NCBI GenBank assembly: GCA_965657575.1
Contig: CBFHOK010000004.1
Location: forward strand, 1-64,000
DNA: 64,000 bases
Source of the DNA: CAJXVY01 sp965657575
GTDB lineage: Bacteria > Actinomycetota > Actinomycetes > Actinomycetales > Microbacteriaceae
Reading direction: 5' to 3'
The position numbers and the translations under genes are program-made. A model generated the notes under the pieces. The model ran no database searches, was not told the origin of the DNA, and saw only the letters and a program-made list of their open reading frames with translations. This document shows positions 16,651-23,655 of this stretch, piece by piece (position 1 is the stretch's first letter; each line of letters opens with the position of its first letter).

Positions 16651-17741
16651 GTCTGATAATTCGCGCTGACGGTGCTAGTCGTGGGAATCCAGGTGAAGCT
16701 AGCTTTGGAGCTGTGCTGCTTGAAGGTGATAGGGAGATTGCCACTGCCAGCGCCCATCTTGGGGTCGCCACTAATAATTTTGCCGAGTACTCAGGAGTTA
16801 TTGCTGGGCTGAAGCTAGCCATGCAACATGACACTGATGCTAAATACGTTGTCGAATTGGATAGCAAGTTGGTGGTTGAGCAACTTAATGGCAACTGGAA
16901 GGTAAAGTCCAAAGACCTGATGCCTCTGGTGGCGGAAGCTAGCAAGATTGCTAGCAAGTTGGATGTTGAGTTTCGTTGGATTCCGAGAGAAGAGAACAGC
17001 AGGGCAGATCAACTAGCAAACCAAGCATTGGATAGCCCGGTTGCAAAAGTGATTCCTGATCAGCCAGCCAGCATCAGAGCACCAAGGGTGTCCGCACCCG
17101 GAACCGAGTTGATATTTGTTCGCCACGGACACAGTGCTCACACCGAAAAGGGGCTGGTCGCAGGTGGCGATGGAGCCGATCCGGAGCTCAGTGACCTAGG
17201 GCTCAGAGAAGCAGACGCAACCGCTGATCTATTGGAATACCCGCCGAGTTCATGGGGCTTGGCGATGAAGGACCCAATAGTGGTTTCATCCACCATGCTA
17301 AGAACCAGACAAACTGCTGAAGCGATAGCCAGGAAGTTGAATGCCGAAACTGTCACTGATGAACGAATAAGGGAAATCTTCTTCGGCGAATGGAATGGTC
17401 TGAGTAATAGTGAGCTATTCAGCAAGGATCCCGAAACACTCTCATCTTGGCGAGGTTCTCTAAGTTTTCGACCACCAGGTGGCGAAAGCATTGAAGACCT
17501 AATTGCGAGAACATCAGAGTTTGTGAAAGAGGTTAGGGAGAATTACGCCAATAGGACTGTAATTATCGTTTCCCACATGATGCCTACCAGAGCGCTGACG
17601 TATCAGATAGTAGGCGGGGACCAGAGGTATTTATGGTCAACAAGCTTTGCTCCAGCCAGCGTTAGTGCGTTTAGGGTTTGGGGGAGTGAGCAGTATGAAC
17701 TAATCACACTTAACTCTTGCGCTCATTTGCCAATCAAATAG
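16647..17741 (+). CDS. Bifunctional RNase H / histidine phosphatase
   Basis: The 364-residue fusion has an RNase HI domain (about 1–130, starting IIRADGASRGNPG, with further acidic residues in AEYSG and ELDSK) and a histidine phosphatase domain (about 155–364: FVRHGHSAHT, RTRQTA, SHMMPTRAL). The mycobacterial equivalent (Rv2228c) is a hybrid-degrading RNase H with an acid phosphatase domain linked to cobalamin synthesis. ATG 16647 overlaps the previous stop as ATGA. The rnpB promoter lies over its 3' end. Confidence 0.93.
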   Translation: MSLIIRADGASRGNPGEASFGAVLLEGDREIATASAHLGVATNNFAEYSGVIAGLKLAMQHDTDAKYVVELDSKLVVEQLNGNWKVKSKDLMPLVAEASKIASKLDVEFRWIPREENSRADQLANQALDSPVAKVIPDQPASIRAPRVSAPGTELIFVRHGHSAHTEKGLVAGGDGADPELSDLGLREADATADLLEYPPSSWGLAMKDPIVVSSTMLRTRQTAEAIARKLNAETVTDERIREIFFGEWNGLSNSELFSKDPETLSSWRGSLSFRPPGGESIEDLIARTSEFVKEVRENYANRTVIIVSHMMPTRALTYQIVGGDQRYLWSTSFAPASVSAFRVWGSEQYELITLNSCAHLPIK

Positions 17742-17744
17742 GCT
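17717..17744 (+). promoter_or_regulatory. rnpB promoter
   Basis: TTGCGC (17717–17722), a 16-base spacer and TAGGCT (17739–17744) lie upstream of rnpB. The T of the -10 box is followed by six bases and then G17751, the structural 5' end of RNase P RNA. This fixes the -10 to +1 distance used by this organism. Confidence 0.6.
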
Positions 17745-17750
17745 TTATTT

Positions 17751-18092
17751 GAAAGAGGTTGGCCAGACGGTCGCGACAATGTCGAGGAACGTCCGGGCTC
17801 CGCAGAGCACGGTGGTGGGTAACGCCCACCCGGGGTAACCCGCGAGCTAGTGCAACAGAAAGTAAACCGCCCGAAAGGGTAAGGGTGAAACGGTGGTGTA
17901 AGAGACCACCAGTGGGCGAGGTAACTCGTTCAGCTAGGTAAACCTCACCGGGAGCAAGGTCATGCAGAAGGCGTTTAAGGGCTGCTCGCTCAAGTCTTCG
18001 GGTAGACCGCTAGAGGCCATTGGTAACGATGGTCGGAGATAGATGGCCGTCACCTTAGGGGACAGAACCCGGCGTATCGGCCAACCTCTTTC
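17751..18092 (+). ncRNA. rnpB: RNase P RNA
   Basis: The catalytic RNA matures tRNA 5' ends. Helix P1 is formed by GAAAGAGGTTGGCC at the 5' end and GGCCAACCTCTTTC at the 3' end. The universal segments GAGGAACGTCCGGGC, AGTGCAACAGAAAGTAAACC and the 3' ACAGAACCCGGCGTA are present, so it is a type A RNA. It follows the RNase H gene and its 3' end overlaps the stop codon of the convergent ppgK gene by about two bases. Confidence 0.96.
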
Positions 18093-18831
18093 AAAGTTTT
18101 TCAAACGCCTGTTCGGCGGCGCCTATGATTCCAGAGCTATTTCTGAAGTGAGCTGGAACAATTTCTGTGGCTATTTCGATTTTGTGTAGAAACAGCTCGT
18201 GATTTTTACTGACACCACCGCCGACTATGAATAGGTCTGGACTAAATAGCTTCTCCAACTCTTCGTAGTACCGCTGAAGTCTCTTCGCCCAACGATCGTA
18301 AGAGAGTTGGTAGCGCTCCTTAGCTCTGTAGGAGGCCACCTTCTCGTAGTCTTTGCCGCCTATCTCGATATGTCCAAGCTCTGTGTTGGGAACCAACTTG
18401 CCATCTATGAACACCGCACTTCCAATCCCAGTGCCGAGAGTGGTCATAATTGTCAGGCCCGGTTTATTTCTTCCAGCGCCGAAACGAACCTCAGCCAACC
18501 CGGCTGCGTCTGCATCGTTGATGACAACGACCTCCGCTCCAAGATGTGATTGGAATTTTTCCTGCGCATGATAGTCAATCCATTCGTTGGAGATATTTGC
18601 AGCTGACTTACTGATTCCGTTTTTCACAACCGCAGGAAGGCAAATACCAATTGGGCCAGAGGAATTCAGCTGCTGGTAAACCTCTTTGACAACATCGGCA
18701 ATATCATCTGGCTTACCACCCTTTGGAGTTTCCAGCTTTATCCGCTCCGTTGTGAGTTCGCCGGTCTGGGTATCAACCGAGGCACCCTTTATGCCCGTTC
18801 CACCAATATCAATTCCAACTGCAACACTCAT
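18091..18831 (-). CDS. ppgK: Polyphosphate glucokinase (ROK family)
   Basis: The enzyme phosphorylates glucose with polyphosphate or ATP. The N-terminus has the phosphate loop GIDIGGTGIKG, followed by the catalytic region VVINDADAAGLAE and the ROK signature GHIEIGG. At 246 residues it has the typical PpgK length, shorter than sugar kinases with a zinc motif. Its ATG overlaps the map stop by four bases, so it is cotranscribed with map. It converges on rnpB. Confidence 0.92.
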   Translation of the reverse strand: MSVAVGIDIGGTGIKGASVDTQTGELTTERIKLETPKGGKPDDIADVVKEVYQQLNSSGPIGICLPAVVKNGISKSAANISNEWIDYHAQEKFQSHLGAEVVVINDADAAGLAEVRFGAGRNKPGLTIMTTLGTGIGSAVFIDGKLVPNTELGHIEIGGKDYEKVASYRAKERYQLSYDRWAKRLQRYYEELEKLFSPDLFIVGGGVSKNHELFLHKIEIATEIVPAHFRNSSGIIGAAEQAFEKL

Positions 18832-19694
18832 TGGGGCACCGTGAGTATCTCTGGTCCAGATTCGGTGATCAAGATAGTGTGTTCAAATTGGGCGGTAAAA
18901 CTCTTATCCTCAGTTGTTACCGTCCAGTCGTCTTCCCACATATCCCAATTGGCACTACCCAGAGTCAGCATCGGCTCGATTGTGAAAACCATTCCTGGCT
19001 CGATCAACTCTTTGTACTGGTCGGTATCGTAGTGAGGGATTATCAGGCCTGTATGAAACGCTCTGCCAACGCCGTGGCCTGTGAATTCTTTGACCACACC
19101 ATATCCAAATCTTTTTGCATAGGTTTCAATTGCACGACCAATGATGTTTACCTCACGGCCAGGCATTGAAGCCTTTATGCCCCTGTGTAAGGCTTGTTCA
19201 GTTCTTTCCACCAATTCCTGTACCTTTGGGTCAACCTGCCCGACGGTAACTGTTTTGTTGTTATCCCCGTGGAAGCCATCGATGTAGGCGGTTATGTCGA
19301 TATTGACAATGTCACCCTCTTCGACAATTGTGTCATCAGGGATTCCGTGACAAATAACTTCGTTCAATGAGGTGCAGAGAGATTTAGGGAAACCTCTATA
19401 CCCAAGCGTTGACGGATAGGCGTTGTGCTTGAGCAGGAACTCATGACCTATCTTGTCCAGCTGATCCGTTGTCACTCCAGGCTTGATCGCCTCACAAACT
19501 GTTTCAAGTGCTTGCGCGGCAATCTTTGAGGCGTGCCTTATTTTTTTGATTTCATCGAGAGCATATTTGTCTCCGAGTGTGTTTTTTGAAGGAGACGCCT
19601 TACCCACATACTCAGGCCTCGGTATTGATTTTGGTACCTCGAGCTTTGGCGATATTTTTCCTGGAACCAGATGTCCCTGAGCTGTTCTAGGCAT
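18828..19694 (-). CDS. map: Methionine aminopeptidase type I
   Basis: The enzyme removes N-terminal methionine. Metal ligands are seen in NIDITAYIDGFHGD, the His of EFTGHGVGRAFH, and Glu residues in FTIEPM and AQFEHTI. The N-terminal extension with VPGKISPKLEVPKSIPRPEY is the SH3-binding-like tail of actinobacterial MetAP1c. I start it at ATG 19694 because TAAGCT lies seven bases upstream, consistent with a leaderless mRNA; the longer frame from 19775 crosses the divergent gene. The protein has 288 residues. Confidence 0.93.
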   Translation of the reverse strand: MPRTAQGHLVPGKISPKLEVPKSIPRPEYVGKASPSKNTLGDKYALDEIKKIRHASKIAAQALETVCEAIKPGVTTDQLDKIGHEFLLKHNAYPSTLGYRGFPKSLCTSLNEVICHGIPDDTIVEEGDIVNIDITAYIDGFHGDNNKTVTVGQVDPKVQELVERTEQALHRGIKASMPGREVNIIGRAIETYAKRFGYGVVKEFTGHGVGRAFHTGLIIPHYDTDQYKELIEPGMVFTIEPMLTLGSANWDMWEDDWTVTTEDKSFTAQFEHTILITESGPEILTVPQ

Positions 19695-19701
19695 GCTGTC
19701 C

Positions 19702-19730
19702 AGCTTAGAACCAGGAATCGAATATAGACT
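19702..19730. promoter_or_regulatory. Divergent leaderless promoters (map and small WFN protein)
   Basis: On the minus strand TAAGCT (19707–19702) ends seven bases before map ATG 19694. On the plus strand TAGACT (19725–19730) ends six bases before ATG 19737. Both predict transcripts that begin at or next to the start codon. Confidence 0.55.
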
Positions 19731-19736
19731 CCCAAC

Positions 19737-19937
19737 ATGGCGAAAAAGTACTGGTTCAACACAAAAACCAAGCAAGTTGAGTTCGGAAGAAAGTCCTTGT
19801 CTCTTTATCGTTTAGGTCCTTATGAGACTGAAGGCGAGGCATTGAATGCCGAGCGAGACATCAGCGAAAAAGGAAAAAAGCTTATTGAGGAAGATCAGTC
19901 AAATGAGTTTTCTGCTGATGGGAAAGAGCGAGATTGA
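19737..19937 (+). CDS. Small conserved actinobacterial protein (WFN…GPY motif)
   Basis: This 66-residue cytoplasmic protein starts KKYWFNTKTKQVEFG and continues LGPYETEGEA. Small actinobacterial proteins of this shape (WFN-x-KT-x-Q-V-E followed by GPY-x-T) are known without assigned function and are sometimes called SPOR-like. It has a leaderless-type start at ATG 19737. Its last 43 bases overlap the 3' end of panB on the opposite strand. Confidence 0.72.
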   Translation: MAKKYWFNTKTKQVEFGRKSLSLYRLGPYETEGEALNAERDISEKGKKLIEEDQSNEFSADGKERD

Positions 19938-20683
19938 ACGTCAGCTATGTAATCAGCGGTTGCCTTTTCTAAGGTGCCTCTCATATTGGTGTAAGTCTTG
20001 ACAAACTTTGGTACCCGCTCGCTAAGACCAGCAAAATCCTGCCAAACAAGTATTTGTCCATCAGTCTGATTTCCAGCACCAATTCCAATGGTCGGAACGG
20101 TAATTGAATCGGTTATATCTTTAGCGAGTTCGCCTGGGACCATCTCAAGAACAATTGAAAACACTCCAGCATCTTGAAGCTCCAGGGCCTGCTTTTTGAT
20201 TAGCTCGGATTCAGCCCCTCTTCCTTGCACCTTAAATCCACCCATTTGATTGACAGATTGCGGCGTGAAGCCAAGATGGCCCATAACAGGAATGCCATTT
20301 TCTACTAGTAGTCGAATTGACTCAACTCTGTTTGTCCCGCCCTCAAGTTTGACCGCATCCGCACCGGTTTGCTTCATGACCTCAATTGAGTTTTCCAATG
20401 CTTGCTCCGGTGAGACTTCGTAGCTGCCGAAAGGCATGTCAATAACCACCAGAGCATTCTTTGCCGAGGCACTGACAGCTCCACCAAAGCTAATCATTTC
20501 TTGGAGGGTGATTGGAAGAGTTGTTGGCTTTCCTAGAACAGTGTTGGCGGCTGAGTCGCCGACCAAGATTAGATCAATGCCAGCCTCATCGAAAATACGC
20601 GCGGTCATAGAGTCGTAGCTTGTCAAGCACGTAATTGGTCTTTTGCTTTTCAGTGACTTGATAGTCTCGGTCCTGATTTTCAT
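19895..20683 (-). CDS. panB: 3-methyl-2-oxobutanoate hydroxymethyltransferase
   Basis: This is the first step of pantothenate synthesis, adding a hydroxymethyl group to ketoisovalerate. The family segments DLILVGDSAANTVLG (Asp metal ligand), VKLEGG and GHLGFTPQ are present, as is the Glu of VLEMVP. I start it at ATG 20683, which overlaps the nadE stop as ATGA, giving 262 residues; the longer frame lies within nadE. It feeds coenzyme A and so the ACP of the fab cluster. No panC is seen here. Confidence 0.94.
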   Translation of the reverse strand: MKIRTETIKSLKSKRPITCLTSYDSMTARIFDEAGIDLILVGDSAANTVLGKPTTLPITLQEMISFGGAVSASAKNALVVIDMPFGSYEVSPEQALENSIEVMKQTGADAVKLEGGTNRVESIRLLVENGIPVMGHLGFTPQSVNQMGGFKVQGRGAESELIKKQALELQDAGVFSIVLEMVPGELAKDITDSITVPTIGIGAGNQTDGQILVWQDFAGLSERVPKFVKTYTNMRGTLEKATADYIADVQSRSFPSAENSFD

Positions 20684-22281
20684 AGATATCCGTTCGCAAT
20701 CGGTAAGCGTCTTCCTCTGCCAAAACTGACCTTGGAGATTCTTGGCCCAATCGCCCCTTGGGCACGTTTCCACTCGGCATTTTTGAGCTTGCTAGCAACA
20801 TCTTTGGCAAGGGTTTGAGAGTAGCCGAGGTCAATCAAATCCTGAATCGATCCGTGATTCTCAATTAGCACCCTCAGCATGGAGTCCAAAACCCCATAGT
20901 CAGGCAATGACTGTTGGTCATGCTGATCTTCCCTGAGTTCTGCGGTAGGAGCTTTGGTTATAGAACTTGCAGGTATTACTGGTGTGAGCGTGTTTCTGAA
21001 ATTAGCAAGTTCATAGACCTCAGTTTTGTATACGTCTTTGAGAGGTGCAAAGCCACCGGCACTGTCACCATAAATCGTTGAGTAGCCAACTGCGATTTCG
21101 GATTTGTTTCCAGTGGAAAGAAGAAGTCGACCAGAGTTGTTGCTGTCCGCCATTAATATCAATGCTCTGATTCTTGACTGGATGTTTTCGTCGGCCAGAT
21201 CACTGAGCTTGAGTTGGCTTTTGAATTCCGCATGCAAAGACTTGATTTCCTGAACTTCCAATTCAATGCCGAGGTTTTTGGCAAGCTCCACAGCATCCAG
21301 CATCGAGGAATCGGAACTGTAAACACTAGGCATCGCAATGCCCTTGACTTTCTGCGAACCGATAGCGTCAACAGCCAGTGCGGCACAGACCGCCGAATCA
21401 ATTCCACCGCTGAGACCCAGGACAATCCCCGGTATGTTGTTCTTCTCAATGTAATCCTTTAGTCCCATAACTAAGGCATCCCATGTCCTGGCGTTCTGAT
21501 CTGGAAGGGGCAAAAGGTCCGCATCTGAGATTAGGCTCAGAACCTTTGTTTCCTCTTTGAATAACCCCAGTCGACCAAGCTCAACTCCATCGGGGCTCAA
21601 TAAGAAGCTGTCGCCATCGAATACGAGGTCATCTTGCCCACCAACGAGATTTGAATAGACAATTCCAACTCCTTGATTTTTCGAAACACCACTTGCAATC
21701 TCTCTGCGAAGTTCATTTTTTCTTTGTTCGAATGGTGAGCCGTTGAGTACCAGGCATATGTCAGCGTTGCCCTTCAGGTTCTCAACTGGTCCTTGTGGGC
21801 GCCACATATCTTCACAAATCAATACCGCTAGCCGGGTGTTGCCGATATTGAAGTGAAAACTGTGCTCACCTGGTGCAAAGTTTCGCCATTCGTCAAAGAC
21901 CGTGTAGTTAGGCAGGTGGCGTTTGTCATAGATGCCCAATAGCTCGCCATTTTTGATTATGGCCGCTGAGTTGTGAGCAATTGCCCAATCGTTGATGTGC
22001 TGTTTTGCAAAACGTGGATAACCAATCACTATGTGCAAGTTTGGGAAAGCTGTGGATTTCTCAACCAATTCAGTGACAGCCTCTTCGCTTGCGCGCAGAA
22101 AGTCACTCCTAAGGGCGAGGTCGCCGATTGGATATCCACTGAGTGCCAGTTCGCCAAACAGCACGACATCAGCGTCTTGGCTGGTGGCTTCCTGGCAGGC
22201 TGACAAAACCTTGGTCAGATTGAATTCAATCTCCCCAACTCTTGGGTTTATTTGGCCGATGGCAATGCGTATGTTCTGCAC
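20680..22281 (-). CDS. nadE: Glutamine-dependent NAD+ synthetase
   Basis: The two-domain enzyme makes NAD from deamido-NAD, with ammonia from glutamine. The N-terminal nitrilase domain (about 1–260) has Glu in FGELALSGYP, Lys in YDKRHLPNY and Cys in LICEDMW. The C-terminal ATP domain has the P-loop GLSGGIDSAV and STGNKSE. I start it at GTG 22281 because TAGGCT lies seven bases upstream in the leaderless pattern; ATG 22287 two codons earlier is the alternative. It is divergent from glnA2 and cotranscribed with panB. Confidence 0.92.
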   Translation of the reverse strand: MQNIRIAIGQINPRVGEIEFNLTKVLSACQEATSQDADVVLFGELALSGYPIGDLALRSDFLRASEEAVTELVEKSTAFPNLHIVIGYPRFAKQHINDWAIAHNSAAIIKNGELLGIYDKRHLPNYTVFDEWRNFAPGEHSFHFNIGNTRLAVLICEDMWRPQGPVENLKGNADICLVLNGSPFEQRKNELRREIASGVSKNQGVGIVYSNLVGGQDDLVFDGDSFLLSPDGVELGRLGLFKEETKVLSLISDADLLPLPDQNARTWDALVMGLKDYIEKNNIPGIVLGLSGGIDSAVCAALAVDAIGSQKVKGIAMPSVYSSDSSMLDAVELAKNLGIELEVQEIKSLHAEFKSQLKLSDLADENIQSRIRALILMADSNNSGRLLLSTGNKSEIAVGYSTIYGDSAGGFAPLKDVYKTEVYELANFRNTLTPVIPASSITKAPTAELREDQHDQQSLPDYGVLDSMLRVLIENHGSIQDLIDLGYSQTLAKDVASKLKNAEWKRAQGAIGPRISKVSFGRGRRLPIANGYL

Positions 22282-22288
22282 ATACATT

Positions 22289-22294
22289 AGCCTA
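22289..22294 (-). promoter_or_regulatory. Leaderless -10 box for nadE
   Basis: TAGGCT on the minus strand ends seven bases before GTG 22281. The alternative ATG 22287 would be only one base from the box and so upstream of the expected transcription start. Confidence 0.5.
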
Positions 22295-22314
22295 GTAACT
22301 GCTTAGGAGGCGCA

Positions 22315-23655
22315 ATGGAGAAGCAGCAAGAATTTGTATTAAGAACCATCGAAGAGCGCGGTGTTAAATTCATCAGACTTTGGTTTACTGATGTTGCAGG
22401 TTCCTTGAAATCTGTGGCTGTTGCTCCAGCCGAAATAGAAGGTGCGTTTGAGGAGGGTATTGGTTTCGATGGCTCCAGTATTGAGGGCTTAAGTCGAAAC
22501 AGCGAAGCTGACATGCTTGCCGTCCCAGACCCCACCACTTTCCAGATTCTTCCATGGCGGGGATCAGTTGACTCAACCGCAAGGATGTTTTGCGATATAG
22601 CTAACCCCGATGGAACACCCGCAAGCAGTGATCCCAGGAATGTTCTCAGAAGGGCAATGGATAAAGCTCGGGACATGGGCTTCAATTTCTACATCCATCC
22701 AGAGATTGAATTTTATCTTTTGAAATCTTCAGAACTGGGGGCAGATGGTTTCCCAGTGCCTGTTGATAACGCAGGATACTTCGACAATGTCCCAGGTGGA
22801 ACGGCCCACGACTTCAGAAGGTCGGCAGTGACCATGCTAGAAAACATGGGTATCTCAGTTGAGTTTAGTCACCACGAAGGTGGTGCTGGACAGAACGAGA
22901 TTGACCTACGCTACGCAGATGCACTGACTATGGCTGACAACATCATGACCTTCAGAGCTGTAATCAAAGAGGTCGCTATCGAGCAGGGCGTTTATGCGAC
23001 ATTTATGCCGAAGCCTTTTAATGAGCAGCCTGGAAGCGGAATGCACACCCATATGTCTCTGTTCGAAGGCGATCAGAACGCCTTCTTTGATGCAGGCGCA
23101 CAATATCAGCTCTCAAAAACGGCTAGAAGGTTTATGGCGGGAGTTCTCAAACACGCTCCCGAAATTACGGCCGTTACCAATCAGTTTGTAAATTCATATA
23201 AGCGTCTCTGGGCCGGGGGAGAAGCACCGAGCCACGTCGCGTGGGGACACAACAACCGATCAGCACTGTTGAGGGTTCCACTGCACAAGCCAGGAAAGAG
23301 CCAGTCCACTCGTTTGGAATACAGAGCAATCGACAGCGCCGCAAACCCATACCTTGCCTATGCATTGATTCTGGGTGCCGGTCTGAAAGGCATAGAGAAT
23401 CAGTATGACCTTCCAGATGAAACCTTGGATGACGTTTGGACCCTGAGTGAGAACGAACGCAAGGCTTTGGGAATTGAAGGCCTCCCACAATCTCTAAACC
23501 AGGCAATAGCAAGACTTGAAGAGAGCGAATTGGCCGCCGAAGTTCTTGGCGAGAGTGTGTTCGACTTTGTTTTGCGAAACAAAAAGCGCGAATGGGCTGA
23601 TTACAGAGCGCAGGTAACACCATTTGAGCTCAGGCAAAATCTTCTGAATTTGTAA
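22315..23655 (+). CDS. glnA2: Glutamine synthetase, GlnA2-type
   Basis: This 446-residue type I glutamine synthetase has the GFDGSSIEG loop, the ATP/metal segments HPEIEFYLL and HHEGGAGQNEID, and NRSALLRVP. Its length and position directly before glnE match the short actinobacterial paralogue (Rv2222c in mycobacteria) rather than the main, adenylylated enzyme. The region corresponding to the adenylylation loop reads NQYDLPDETLDD, without the usual NLYELPPEE form. ATG 22315 follows TTAGGAGG. It is divergent from nadE. Confidence 0.93.
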   Translation: MEKQQEFVLRTIEERGVKFIRLWFTDVAGSLKSVAVAPAEIEGAFEEGIGFDGSSIEGLSRNSEADMLAVPDPTTFQILPWRGSVDSTARMFCDIANPDGTPASSDPRNVLRRAMDKARDMGFNFYIHPEIEFYLLKSSELGADGFPVPVDNAGYFDNVPGGTAHDFRRSAVTMLENMGISVEFSHHEGGAGQNEIDLRYADALTMADNIMTFRAVIKEVAIEQGVYATFMPKPFNEQPGSGMHTHMSLFEGDQNAFFDAGAQYQLSKTARRFMAGVLKHAPEITAVTNQFVNSYKRLWAGGEAPSHVAWGHNNRSALLRVPLHKPGKSQSTRLEYRAIDSAANPYLAYALILGAGLKGIENQYDLPDETLDDVWTLSENERKALGIEGLPQSLNQAIARLEESELAAEVLGESVFDFVLRNKKREWADYRAQVTPFELRQNLLNL

